From: Spisula solida
Taxonomy: Eukaryota > Mollusca > Bivalvia > Venerida > Mactridae
Length of the DNA stretch: 64,000 nt
Direction: 5' to 3'
NCBI GenBank assembly: GCA_947247005.1
Contig: OX365955.1
Location: 41,519,822 to 41,583,821, forward strand
The notes under the pieces were generated by a model. The model had not been told where the DNA came from. It made no database searches and worked only from the letters and a program-made list of their open reading frames with translations. Made by a program: the position numbers and the translations under genes. Of the stretch, positions 34,655 through 46,221 are shown in pieces. How positions within the stretch are numbered: the stretch's first letter is position 1; the number at the start of each line of letters is the position of its first letter.

Positions 34655-34776
34655 CTTGTTTCTGTCCGTTTGTGAGGAGACGGACTCCGAATTAACGATG
34701 AACCCAAATGAAAGGATTAAACACATGTATGTTGTACGTATCTTCATTCCTTTGTTTCTTATGTTTGTTCTTATCA
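34655..34776 (-). CDS. secreted acidic protein, exon 1 with signal peptide
   Basis: The exon begins after the acceptor CTTTATTTTCAG (AG at 34777-34778), has 29 bp of 5' UTR, and starts at ATG 34745-34747. An untranslated exon must therefore lie upstream. The first residues, MKIRTTYMCLILSFGFIV, form a basic start and hydrophobic core typical of a secretory signal, with likely cleavage near NSES. The exon ends QTDRNK at a perfect donor (AAG then GTAAGT, 34649-34654), phase 0. Joined to exons 2-4 (93 + 112 + 375 + 110 coding bases = 690), it gives 229 residues plus stop with no internal stop. An upstream in-frame GTG is not the start. Introns are about 1.8 kb, 0.7 kb and 42 bp; the last is unusually short. 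Confidence 0.65.
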
Positions 34777-34799
34777 CTGAAAATAAAGAAATATTGATT

Positions 34800-35089
34800 T
34801 AGCTACATGGATGTATTTGATTGAAAATATACATATAGGGCGCCCATGATAAGAAGAAAGGCAGGGAAATTCTGGTACAATCCACATAGGTCGATTAATA
34901 TTATGTTTCATCTCCGTGCTTGCGTTATAAAACCTGTTGACATTTAGTACTGTGTTTTATTTAGAAGTCACTGAGGTATTAGCATGTTAATTAATAATTA
35001 CAATTATTGTCAACGCAGGTTAGCGCATCAGGATATAATTTGACGTTTTCGAAAGGGTTTTGAAACTATATGTTAAAAGGTTGCTAACC
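34800..35089. other. 5' flank of the secreted-protein gene, nothing seen
   Basis: No clear upstream exon, TATA box in context or repeat could be placed. The non-coding first exon and promoter of the secreted-protein gene should lie somewhere beyond 34778. Confidence 0.3.
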
Positions 35090-35290
35090 ATCGGACGGAA
35101 CGGCTGAACTCAACCGTACACAGATAACATAAAAACAAGACAGACTACAATTACACGTCACAATTCTATACACACAACTAAACGTGAAAATAGACTTTAC
35201 TGCTAAAAGTCCAAATCCCAGCTGTCAAAACGAAGCCGAAAGACCTAGTTTCAGCTAAGAAAAAGCTGCATGACAAAGATATCAATTATT
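35090..35290 (+). repeat. dispersed repeat family S, divergent copy
   Basis: CATCGGACGGAACGGCTGAA, AAAACAAGACAGACTACAAT, TCCCAGCTGTCAAAACGAAG and CCTAGTTTCAGCTAAG fit family S and its 3' part. Confidence 0.5.
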
Positions 35291-36539
35291 GACATTCTGA
35301 TTGGACGTTTGCTATTAATTTCAGAACAAATAACATCAGAGATTCAAATCAGAATTATAGTATCCAGAATCATATAAAATATATGACATTCATACATATG
35401 CTTTTTTACAAACTAGACTGTATGGTTTATAAATAAGTTGCCATCTTGCGGTGTCAACTTTTTTAAATTAACATTATTTGTGTAGTCAATACATTATTGA
35501 CTACTCCGTCAACGCTTGTCGTAAGCACCCAGATCACACGCATTTGCCAACACTTGTTTCTTAGTGAACATAATGCGTTTCTAAGATTGTTTGCCTAGTA
35601 AAATCTTCGAAATATCAAACCTTTTGTGATGAAGATAGCATGCGACGTTGTCCTGGAATTGAAATATCGATATTGGCTGTTTTTTATTTCACAAGATTGG
35701 ATTAGTTTTGCGTCAAATCTCATTAACTTCGTATAATGTCTGAATTAAATGTTCAATAAATTATATTATGGTTGTAACGTGGCCTTGATTGGCATTGCCA
35801 TGATCAATGTAGTTAACCGCCTGTCTATCCCACCGGTTAGCGCGGTTGAAAGAACTTTCGCTTCTATTCGAAGAAAGTGGTAGTGACTGGTCAATAATTA
35901 TTTCGGGGAAATCCTAAATGTCAACTACATGTAACCATTGTAAATAACTGAATTGTTATGCAAACGTCGTAAAACACGATAAAACAAGTAGAATGTTTTT
36001 CTGTTGATGTCCGAACGCATATAAATTTTAAAATAAGGTTGCATGGTTTAAAATAACGTTATTCTGATGAGAGATTTGTACAGATGTTATGATTATGATA
36101 TATGCATTGCACAAATACAATATAGTTTCGTTTAAAAAAAGCCTACACAAAAAGATGCTAGCAAATCTGATAAGTAAATCGCAGTGTCTCATATATACAT
36201 GTTGATGCAGATGCATAGTCTAAGTTTTGAGATGCAAACATCAAAATTGCAACTTTCAAGTATATCCGTCAAATTTTCTTTCTGACCTCTTTAGTATACT
36301 AGTATAGATTGGAAAAGAATATAAAAAATACAAGTTGTCCTTGTGATGTATTGTCATCCTTGTGTACTATTTTGTACATTTCGTGCTCTGAAATTTCTGT
36401 TTAGTGTTGCATTTCCGGTCTTATTTCTTATCATCTTTTTACAAACAGTGATTATTCTGGGTTGCTGTTTGCAAAACAAGGCTGCTTCATTGCTTTGGAA
36501 AGTCATGTTTACTGTTTCGTTGCTGTTCCAAGGTGTTGC
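35291..36539. other. no gene seen
   Basis: AT-rich DNA with a small hairpin at 35484-35507 (TAGTCAATA around CAT). No coding or repeat borders were found. Confidence 0.35.
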
Positions 36540-36745
36540 TTTGTGAGTTGCGCTTGTGATGTCGTCAATCGTCATTGTGTTTCGTTCTTGTTGGCTGGCT
36601 CTTGTTCCAGTTGTGTTTGACTGACTGAGGCGGATGGCTATCGGAGTAGGTTGTGTTTTGTGCTTCTATTTTCTGTTTTGGTTCGTTCCTGTTTATGCCT
36701 TTCGTGCTCAGCTGTTTCTGCTAAGTGCTCCCTTCCCTTCATGTT
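36540..36745 (-). repeat. dispersed repeat family S, copy
   Basis: On the minus strand the segment carries GGGAAGG, GAGCACGAAAGGC and neighbouring family-S words in a diverged form. Short open frames just upstream on both strands have no motif. Confidence 0.4.
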
Positions 36746-38127
36746 CTATTATCGTTTACGACTGTTTAGTAGTACATGTATCTTATTGAAATGTTAGTTG
36801 GTATAGTTTGTATGGTATAATTGTAACTAGGTATTTCAAGGGCTAAATAAATAGAATACTATTGTTTTTCGTCTAGCCCATGAGTGTATTATATTATATA
36901 GTGCGCTCATAAAAGTGGTGGAAACGGCTTGTTCGTTTGTATCATTTAGTCATGTACACACTTAAACCAATCTAAAAGTGTTGTACCCACAGGTAACTGT
37001 ATCATTGATAAAGATTGTTATGCAGTTTATGTAATCTTAGAAAGGTGCATTTGTACTAAAGTGGTCAGATTTGCATGGTATCAAAAAACAAGAATTGGCT
37101 GTTGATATACTCATAACATTCATACACAACATTGCAAACTCCTATCGGAAATGATCAACTAGTGTCCAGTCAATCACTAAGGTGCGTTCAATTAAACGAC
37201 CATGCTATATAAACCAAGAAAATTTAAGTGATTTCACGGTCCTATGGGTTTATTGTCTTATTTATGAACGGAGTTTTAAAATATTGGTATCAAATAGAAG
37301 ATAAGTAGTTTCTGATAATGCAAATATATTTAAAATAACACCAGTAATAATGAAATGTTTCTAAAAACAAAATGAACTTCAGTGACTGTCTTGTCAATTT
37401 TCCGTGTTATAGACCTTTCTAAGATAATATAAATTTTATAAAAATATAAATATAAATAGCCCTAGTAAAAACAAAATCTTTAACGTAAAACGTAAAATGT
37501 TATTATTTAACTTATGAATTTGATACCATAATTGCCTTGTCAACTACATTATACTAGCCTGGTAGTACTAGGCTTTTGACTTTCCTGTCAGATCTTTTTA
37601 CTTGAGAATGATTGTGATTTAAAATTGGCCGTGGTGATAAGCTTAGTCTCTCAAAACATTGAACAATACATATCACGTATACAATTATTCAGTCTTAATG
37701 GCCGATAGTTCAGTTGTTATATGCAGCCACAGTGTGGTAAGTAAGACTGAATTAACGAATTTACTAAGTTAATAACAATTAACTGTAAAAAGACATATTT
37801 TCGTGGGTATTAAATTTCATTGATTTTGATAAAAATGCGTTTACGTGGGACACCGTTACACCCGAATGAACAACCAATTAATAGTGTAATAAATTAGCTT
37901 ATATTGTCACTAAATAGATGTAGCCAATACAAGAGGAATGGTCGAGTTTTTAATTTCCGACTTTATGATGTCTAAATCACATCATTGTTAGAAAACATTA
38001 CGGGAAATGAGTTTTATATGTAGAGAAAGCTAATAAAATAGGCTAGGAACATTGTTACCAATTTATACAGATATCCAGATATCCAGAGAAGACAATTTTA
38101 AAAGATTTTACTTTATATATAGGATTA
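36746..38127. other. no gene; one dispersed motif
   Basis: ACAGGTAACTGTATCATTGA (36991-37010) recurs in an inverted-repeat element at 56410-56542 and near 23.78 kb. Otherwise this is AT-rich DNA without a recognisable feature. Confidence 0.35.
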
Positions 38128-38960
38128 TAACACGATCTGCGGATTAATGCATATACGCATAGAGGGAATCGAGCTGTATATTATTACCGCAACAAAATAC
38201 ACCCGACAAATTGGCTGGTACTATTTACGCCCCGCAAACAGCTAATTGGTCATATGTGTCTGTGCGCTGAAAAATGACAAATCAACTCAATAAAATACAT
38301 AATAAGCATTTATTGAATATACTGTTACAGTTGTTTCTGCAAATGAACTAAATACACTTCAAAAATATGTTTCTTTCCTTCACATTAGCATGTTGGATTT
38401 AAAAGTAGTTCAGTGAAATAAATATTACGTGACATATTTATGAATGAATGAACGTAACCTTTTCAGTAAAAACTTAAACGAGTTGCGAATAAGGCAAGCT
38501 TCACGAGTATCCCGACTCCATTATACTCTCGAAACTAAGTTTCATAAAAACTTCTGATAGTCAATTCAATTTAAAGTTTTCTTTTTATGCAATAAATACC
38601 TTATACTCGTGTTATTAAATTTGTGTCAATGTTTAAAATATGTTCTTTCCTTCAGAAAATTACGACGCTCGTTTTCATTAACGATGGAGGTAATTGTACT
38701 AGATAATAGCCACTCAATTTCAGCGTGGAATTATGTTCAATGTAAAACTGGTTGAAATGGAATGCGCGCAGTTAAATAATACGGGGTATCAACATGTTAA
38801 GAATCGAAATAAAACTCTGTTCTTGTATTTTGTCGGTGAATAAAACACAGGCACTCGTTCGGATGCGGAATATTAAATCACTCGTGCTATGCACACGTGA
38901 TTTAATTATTCGGCATGTGAATTGCTGTCTGTGTTTTAATCACCGACAAAATACAACAAC
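38128..38960 (+). repeat. repeat H, copy 2
   Basis: Collinear with 11652-12570. It ends with the intact foldback at 38826-38953. A 115-codon open frame crossing the foldback (38794-39141) is not kept in copy 1 and is discounted. Confidence 0.7.
38826..38953. repeat. 128-nt foldback at the end of repeat H
   Basis: TATTTTGTCGGTGAATAAAA at the left pairs with TTTTAATCACCGACAAAATA at the right. Imperfect pairing extends inward through ATTAAATCACTCGTGC and GCACACGTGATTTAAT almost to the centre. Copy 1 (about 12478-12570) keeps the outer arms but has lost much of the centre. Confidence 0.75.
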
Positions 38961-39154
38961 ATATTTTTATTACTTAATCAGAACGTGTCCCACTCACAGG
39001 CGGCCATGTTTTGTGACGAATCACATTACTCAACAACCATATCAGTACATCTTTTTGGAAATCTGGTCGCTAGCTGATTTTTATGATTTTAAAGGTTTTC
39101 ACTCGATCGCCATGACAACTAGACTTATTTATAGATTTTGAATATGTTAGCTAT

Positions 39155-39320
39155 TGTAAGAAAGGACCTGTACCCAAGGGACATTCCTGTGAAGTTTTGT
39201 TGGAATTTGCCAAGTGGTTTAGGAGAAGAAGACGTTTGAATAAATTGCTGACGGACTGACGCACGAACGCACACACAATGGACGAAGAGTGATTACAAAA
39301 GCTCATCCTTTCAGTAGAGC
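39155..39320 (+). repeat. dispersed repeat, tail shared with 59.1 kb
   Basis: GAAGTTTTGTTGGAATTTGC, ACGGACTGACGCACGAACGC and GACGAAGAGTGATTACAAAA form a tail also present near 59080-59130 (GGCGAAGAGTGATCACAAAA). Sequences of this kind are common in mollusc intergenic DNA; the family name is not known to me. Confidence 0.5.
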
Positions 39321-39458
39321 TAAAAATAGAACATTAAATGGACAAAGAACATAGAAGATGGAATAATTCGTTGTATTGTTACTGGAGAACATGCCTAGCA
39401 TAGACTTTCGCCTTTATTTGCCAATCAGCTTTCTGCTGAAACATTGCAGGCATATGTA

Positions 39459-39533
39459 TGACTCCAACCGTATTTGAACCCGGGTGGTCGGATTAGAAGG
39501 CAAGCACGCTAACTTACTGAGCTACGGAGTCCA
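39459..39533 (-). repeat. tRNA-like SINE head or tRNA pseudogene
   Basis: On the minus strand the first bases GACTCCG pair with GGAGTC at the end, as in an acceptor stem. There is an A-box GTAGCTCAGTAAGTTAGCG and a B-box GGGTTCAAAT. The anticodon stem does not pair (CTTGC versus TCCGA), so it is not a functional tRNA. Confidence 0.5.
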
Positions 39534-41397
39534 CAATGATGCAGACGTGATAAATGGTACGATACACTATTTTGTTCCACACTTTACACTTAAATCAGAA
39601 CTTTTATGACAATAATCATTACAATGGTTCAAATCCAACACACCATTCTGCGATGAAATCGGTTCCAAACATTGACATATGTCAATTACAATGTGGCACC
39701 ATATCGGAAAGAAAAACATTTCATGTTCATATTAAGTTATAACCCAGCATATAAACACTTATACTACAGATCCATGGGCGAATTAGCCAATCGAACAGAC
39801 GTTTTATAATTTATCTAAACAATCTATTCCAGGATATCTGCTTTGAAAAGTATTCAGTAGTTTTCTGCTCACAGCCATGACAACGCTAAGAAATGACATC
39901 AACAGTCAATTTCAAACATGTCCAGTCTGATTGCTTGCGGAGGATAACAAAACATAGTGCATTCTGCACTAATTTTAGTATGCTGTTAGAGACAATTTAT
40001 TCTTCAGGAAATTATCGGACCAATCAAAGCTAGAACTGGACAAAAAAATGCCAACTAAAAACTTAACGCTGATTTATACAGGATTAACTAAAAATTCCTA
40101 AGTTTCATATCAAAGCGTTTCAAATAGTTGTCTGTATTTGGTGTCGCCGAGTATGTCTGCTTACAAATCTCATTAAAAAATTCTCAACTATAAATTTACC
40201 ATAATACGAGACAAGTGTATCAGAAACCAAGTTATAACTATTAGGTTTGGATAAATATAACGATCGTCTAGTCCATGTCCCCTCAGTAAGTCAGTCAAAA
40301 ATACTATAGCATTGAAAAAACACACATGTCATTATGGTTTATTCGTTTCTTCTATAGGCTATTAACGAACAGTTTAAATTAAGCTCTAATTACTTTGGGT
40401 TAGAGATGTCATAGAAATGGAAACTGCACCAAGTACTCAACTTTATTTTCGCTATTGTTCCATATCAAATACCCTACACTCAACCATTTTTCTAATACGT
40501 TTAACTGTAATCATGACTTTTGACGTTATGTTGCACCAAAACGTGTTATACAATAGTCCTAACATTAAAATCATTAAAATTAAACTCACGTGCCAAAGCA
40601 TTGGTGATCATTCATGCGATAAATTTTGCATTTTCGCCATCAAATAATACGATCACAGTTAAAGGCATTTCGGGTTTGAAAAGTGACCAATTAGAAAAGT
40701 GGTTGAGTGTATCTTATATAATTTCCACAAATTCCCAATAATTATTGCAATGATACAGACGACGAAACACTGGACACAAGTGGTGATAGTATACACGCTG
40801 TGATGATTGGTTTTTGGTATGACACCAATGCTCTTCATGTGCTTAATTAATCAGCGTTCATCCTTGTCCTATGGACAGTATGGATGAGTTAATAAATCTG
40901 TAATGAAGAACCTCATGAGAAACACCATCATTCATCTCACATAATCATGCGACAACACCGTCTTATATATCAATCATGATTAGGTTAATATACTTCAACA
41001 TTTGTCATTATTGTATCATGCTATTTGTGATAAGACGGAACACAGAATATCCGTCTAGCGCTCATGTTTTTGTACAATTAAGACGCCCACAGGAGATGCC
41101 AATCAGATAAACCTCAGTGAGAAAAAATCCTATTCAAAACAGACTGAGGAATGGTATGTAGACTTATGGTTTGTATCTAATTAGAATCTACAAAGAAAAA
41201 TAACATAACAGAAACATCAGAACATGAACTGAACACAAAAACACGCTAAAAAGAAAAATCATAGATAACAAATGAGCCGTCTTTCAGGAAAACAGGGCTT
41301 AGTGATAAAATTGTTTAAATCGTTGTCATAAATCGTACGTAAAACGAGGCTCTTACCTTGTATGAACAGTTTCTGAAAAATGTATGCAAAATATATA
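39534..41397. other. no gene seen
   Basis: AT-rich DNA with a few short open frames (up to 76 codons at 40417-40647) lacking motifs and splice support. Confidence 0.35.
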
Positions 41398-42000
41398 TGA
41401 GCCAGTTTCCAGGAAAACCTTGACATTATGTAATTACTATTATGTAACAAGGTTAATAAAAAGCTATAAAATGAGAAAAATACATATCTATTGATTCTAC
41501 TTTAAGTAATTTACCAATATAGTACTATATATTAGCTTTAATTATTTTATAAATTATGTCGAAATCACATACTTCGTTCCTATGGTGACCATTTCAAGAA
41601 AAGTACTCTGATTGAGAAAAACGAGGAGTTAGTTGCATAAAGCAGTAATAGCTTTACTCTAAACGCAAACCATTTTGATTTTGATGTATATTTTAGTAAA
41701 TTAAAACATAATTCTAACACATGATACCATTTTGAACAGTTTATGTCAAGAATTGATCAAATGATGTAATTATGAAATTATCTTTGCAGTAACGTCGACT
41801 AACGTGTTATTGACGTTTGCGACGTCACACAAATGCACCAAATAGGGACTGTACAAAAACAGCTGTAACTTCGTAAAAACTCAAGATATTTACAAAATTA
41901 ATTTTGCATTTTGCTTCATTAACATGATCCTTTAAGACTATGGAAAATCTCAAAATCAGTATTTTTGTCAAAATAGCACGTTTTCCTGGAGACTGGCTCA
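41398..42000. mobile_element. family-A TIR element, 603-bp copy
   Basis: It starts TGAGCCAGTTTCCAGGAAAA and ends TTTTCCTGGAGACTGGCTCA, with TATA-type flanks. Internal landmarks shared with the other copies are TATGTCGAAATCACATACTT, TATGGTGACC and GCGACGTCAC. It is in the same orientation as the 4.6-kb copy. It has no coding capacity. Confidence 0.85.
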
Positions 42001-42029
42001 TATTTATAACAAAAAGAGTATATTAAGTC

Positions 42030-42260
42030 AGACAGGGAAGGCAGCACTCAACTTAACCAGCCGAGCACAGAAAACATTAAAAACACACAAAGCACAATGC
42101 CCAACTAAACAAGCGCAGATCCGCCCAAGTCCAAGCTGTCGAAAAGTATAATAAATTATAACTAGCTGAATGACCCAGTAGAAAGGATACAGCAACCAAA
42201 AGGCGGAATGCCTACGCTGAATGACCTAGTAACAACAGTAAAACTGCTGAACTACATAGT
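42030..42260 (+). repeat. dispersed repeat family S, well-preserved copy
   Basis: AGTCAGACAGGGAAGGCAGC, ACTTAACCAGCCGAGCACAG, CAATGCCCAACTAAAC, GTCCAAGCTGTCGAAA and GCTGAATGACCTAGTAA give the fullest view of family S together with the copy at 49545. It lies 30 bp from a family-A element. Confidence 0.7.
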
Positions 42261-42307
42261 TATAGCAGCCTTTAGTCTCAAAAGTTAAATAACAGTATTA
42301 AAACGTA

Positions 42308-42712
42308 CATTATGAGTGACGTCATTTTGACGTTACTCGAACAAGCATTTTACTTACTCATTATTCGATGAATTATTGTCAAAATTGTATCACATTTTAG
42401 AATAATTTCCGTTTATAACAAGACATATCACAAATGCAAATGTTTTCTTTTAGAACTGTTTTTATCACGGACCCCTCTATTTTCTCAATATGGGTACTTT
42501 ATAGAAATTGATCACCATATCAACGACAGAAGTTATTTTATGGTAATTCATGAGAAAAAAATAAATCTAAGAGATAGCACTATACTATCCAACTACTTAA
42601 AATTAAATTAAATAATATGACTTATGTCTCACTTCAGAACCTATTCTTAATCTTACTAAATAATTACCATATCATGTCACTAAGTCCGGTTTTCCTGGAG
42701 AACGGCTTAAGT
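42308..42712. mobile_element. family-A element, degenerate inverted copy
   Basis: In the opposite orientation to 41398-42000: GTGACGTCATTTTGACG near its left side, TTTCTCAATATGGGTAC and GATCACCATATCAACGA in the middle, and GGTTTTCCTGGAGAACGGCT at the right end. The left terminus is missing or too diverged to place. Confidence 0.5.
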
Positions 42713-43940
42713 ACATGTCCTAAGATCAAGCTTCCACGAAAATGAACAAATAATTATATTGAACAGCTACACAAGGCGAACACCTACTTCAACAGCATGT
42801 CACATCTGTAAGTCAAACTTAACCAGATTAAAAGAAAGCAAACAAGAACGAATTACAATGAAGACCACACATTATAAGGAGAACCAAAAAGTGACATTGT
42901 GCTTGGATTTTGAAAACCGTTTCTAATATTCGAAATACTAAAAAAGATGCAACAATGATCAAAATTATCGATTCACTTTAACATTTCAAAATTTGATTAC
43001 TAAAGGTATTTTTATGAAGCAAAAATATGGCCGCCATGAAAAAAAGTTCACCAGTTTAAATGGTCTGCATGCTTCATAGAATGCATGTAGATACAAAATA
43101 TGTTACACATATATATATAATGGCATTAATACCTACTTGAAACCACTTCATAGTACTTTCAGGATAGGACTAGGTTGATAAATGTCAGAAAAATAACAAC
43201 ACCATTAAAGTGTTTGAGCTTTTAAAAACTGCATTAACTAAAGCCAATTGCAATGCATTCATTTCTTTTCTCTAAAGCCTGAATTATAAATTAAAAATTT
43301 AGAAACAATGACATAATACATATCTCACTTCATCATTAAAAGCCTGCAATATCTATAGACTAAAGTATAGAGAATCATTTTAAAGAAAAGTATTATGTCA
43401 ACGTTAATACGTCCAACCATGCGTTTTCAGAAGATATTACAAAATAAAGCAAAGATTGATATCAAAATGAAATATTTTCCTTTGATTTTCCGGTCGCAAC
43501 TAAGAACTATGGCTCTATACTCATAGAGTAAACGTTTGGCATGGCAACTATAAACACGCTATACACTCGAACGCAGAAGTGTCCGTTTGCTCCAAAATCC
43601 CCTAGAAAATATAACTGTTCATCAATTTGAAACACCTCCGTGTTTATTATCATTACCCTGGTCTGACCCTATCATCCTTCATGGTGTGTTAAGGTTCTGA
43701 TCCTTATCTAATTGAAACCAGATGTTGGTCAAAGTGGTCAGAGAACATGCAATTGTTGAAAGGGAAAACGGAAACTTCATTTATTACAGAATGTGATAAA
43801 AAATATGTGTGATTTCTGTATTTGTTCTTTATTAAACATTTTAGAGACAAAAGACAAGATATTTGAAATGATATAAAATCATTTTTAGATCCACTTATCG
43901 AAGAATAAAGGGATCTTTGTAGTAACCCGGTGTAATGCTA
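42713..43940. other. no gene seen
   Basis: AT-rich DNA. CTATACACTCGAACGCAGAAG (43563-43583) has an inverted counterpart at about 45650-45675, but nothing else links the two places. Confidence 0.35.
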
Positions 43941-43944
43941 ATAT

Positions 43945-44300
43945 GAAGTACAAGTTTTTTAACCAGTAATATTTTTAAAGTCCATACTACTTCACCATCA
44001 TGACCCCAACCTCTACACAAGAGTAGGTAACTCTATCAAGCATTTTGTGGAAATGTTCTCCCCTTTTCAACTTAGAAATGCTAATTTTAAAGTTTAGGTA
44101 CAAGTTTTTAGTCGCTTATATCTTCAAAGTCAATAGACATATAACTTTGAAACTTTGCATACTTGTTCACCGTCATGACCCCAGCCCCTACATAGTAGTA
44201 GGTAACTCCGTCAAGCATTTTGTCCAAATTATTTGTTATTTTCGACTTAAAAGCCCCAACCTCTACACAGCAGAGTGTCATGCTGCAGCTATGAAGCATT
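43945..44300 (+). repeat. ~177-bp degenerate tandem repeat (two units)
   Basis: CACCATCATGACCCCAACCT and CACCGTCATGACCCCAGCCC are 177 bp apart. Each is followed by GTAGGTAACTC, then TCAAGCATTTTGT. The 108-codon frame at 44045-44371 crosses this repeat and is discounted. Confidence 0.6.
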
Positions 44301-45090
44301 TTGTTTTGAATATAATTATAATGATTTTACTATCCAAGCAAGACACCGAAAACAGTGGAGCGTACTGTTAGTGGACAACTCTGGTTAATATTGGTACCAA
44401 TATGCATGTTCCTGTGTAATAACTATTTCATTTGACGACGTTGTGCAGGACCAACCCTCCAACCATGCCAGTCTAACAGTCAATGTTCGTGATAAATCGG
44501 GCAGTAGCAGAGTGGGCACCAGAGACATCTCCTTATTGATCAGTCAGATAAGATTAAAGCTATCTTAAAATATTTTCACCTAGTCATGTAGCTTTAAGTT
44601 TAGTAAGAAGAATGTAGAGACACATTCCTGTCTTGGGAATAAATAATCTCCGAATATTTGCTGATATTTATAGGGGGTGATTCGGGGGTACTGAGAGAAC
44701 TCCCGATGCGTTCCTAGGTACTGTTTTATCAAAGCACTTACGGAAAACTCATACTTACGATCAAATTTAAATTCTTCATAATTTGTTTACAATCATCAAG
44801 TGTGGTAAATGGAGCTGCAATACTAATAATTAATGATTCAGTTACTGAACACTTACAAACCTTATCCGTCACCAATTTGCAGTTGTGAAAAAATTATAAA
44901 GAATTTCAATTTCACATTGAAACTTACTGAGGGAAAAACAAGACTAGTTTACCCCATCACTTTTAATTACTGGAAAAACTTGTTGGTAAACCTTTTCCCC
45001 CATCACAAAACATTAAAACTGTACATAGTGAAAAACTGAATAGGGGGACCGACTATCATATTTTGTTTACTTGTTTAGCAAATTATATTT
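44301..45090. other. no clear gene; possible coding fragment at 44452-44540
   Basis: A short open stretch after an AG at 44449-44450 reads DQPSNHASLTVNVRDK, which resembles the end of a cadherin repeat. It then diverges (no INDN motif) and reaches a stop at about 44565. It is kept as a note only. The rest is AT-rich without features. Confidence 0.25.
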
Positions 45091-45092
45091 AT

Positions 45093-45176
45093 GGGATTTG
45101 AACCCCCCCAAGCACAGCATCCTTCTAGAACCGAAGGCAGTAGCTTAGCCAACTTGGCTACATTTGTCAATGAAAA
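45093..45176 (-). repeat. tRNA-like SINE head
   Basis: On the minus strand: an A-box TAGCCAAGTTGGCTAAGCTA, an anticodon-like arm CCTTC-GGTTCTA-GAAGG and a B-box GGGTTCAAATCCC. The arm pairs, but the loop has G where the universal T33 should be, and the acceptor stem is poor. This indicates a tRNA-derived SINE. Confidence 0.5.
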
Positions 45177-45679
45177 GGTTAGCCTACTATTTAAAATATG
45201 AGTTTCTTTTTATTAGTAGTGACAGTGTATCCACTGTTTGTACCAGTGTTATTTTATTATTCAAAGAACAGTTATATCAAATTTATTTTTATCAATAGTA
45301 ATTTCGACAAACACTGTACATGATATGTATTGTACATGTACTACCTCTTAAAGGTGCATGCCAAATACTGAAGAAAATGTATATACACATGACTTACATT
45401 TGAACAAATTTACTTTCTAATTTACTGTAATTGTACAGTGGAAATAAAACTCTGAAAAAGTTTCTCAAACATTTCACCCGACTCATGTTACTCCTACAAA
45501 CAGTGCATGTTGTGATAACAGGCTTATCAGATTGTAATAGGGAATAAATCATGATGCCGACTGTCAAGTTAACCTTGCTGACCACTAAATGACTTCATGG
45601 CAATTCTAGATCTAACGGTACAGGCTTCCTCACCAGCGAGGAAATTCTAGCACTTCTGCGTTAGAGTGTATAGTAAGAA

Positions 45680-45860
45680 CTAAGTAAGTAACGACTTTAT
45701 TTATAGTGGATAACATATTTGGCAGAGCCAATTTACAATATGGCCCACTAGATAAATACATGTACATGTATATACAATACACAATAATAAAGCAGACGTT
45801 TACAAACATACAAGTAAGGTTATGTTACAACAAAAGCAGTTTGAAATAAAAACAAAATAA
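45680..45860 (+). repeat. probable retroelement tail
   Basis: AAGTAACGACTTTATTTATA and GGATAACATATTTGGCAGAG, then an ATACATGTACATGTATATAC run, look like the end of a dispersed (perhaps LINE-derived) repeat. Assignment is from general appearance only. Confidence 0.3.
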
Positions 45861-46221
45861 ATTAAATGAGATACAAAATTATACAAGTAGTGTCATACAC
45901 TAAGGTCTGTATATGTAGGAACGGCAAAGGATATGGTCTGCATTTTGAGACAAAAGTTTTGGTTGAGAAGTGCCATTAATATTTTGACTTAAGATAAAAC
46001 ATTTAACTGTACATATTTTCCTAAGAAACTAAAAATAACCAATTTTTCTTTGTGATTAATTTAGCTCTTTACATAATGCTTCTTAACAATGTAAAAGCGA
46101 ATAATCTTGACCCTCATGTTTATCTGATACACTTAAGAAAAAAGATTTTAAGAAATGATGAATGGTAGATGTCCGATTTATTAATATATTTTTTATATTA
46201 TTTCTGTGTCACAATACATAC

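Noticed and set aside
38794..39141. 115-codon plus-strand frame
   Set aside because: It runs through a palindromic foldback and into unrelated flank; the duplicate near 12.4 kb does not keep it.
39459..39533. Functional tRNA gene
   Set aside because: The acceptor ends pair, but the anticodon stem does not and the T stem has mismatches; a SINE head or pseudogene is more likely.
44045..44371. 108-codon plus-strand frame
   Set aside because: It crosses a ~177-bp degenerate tandem repeat and shows no protein motif.
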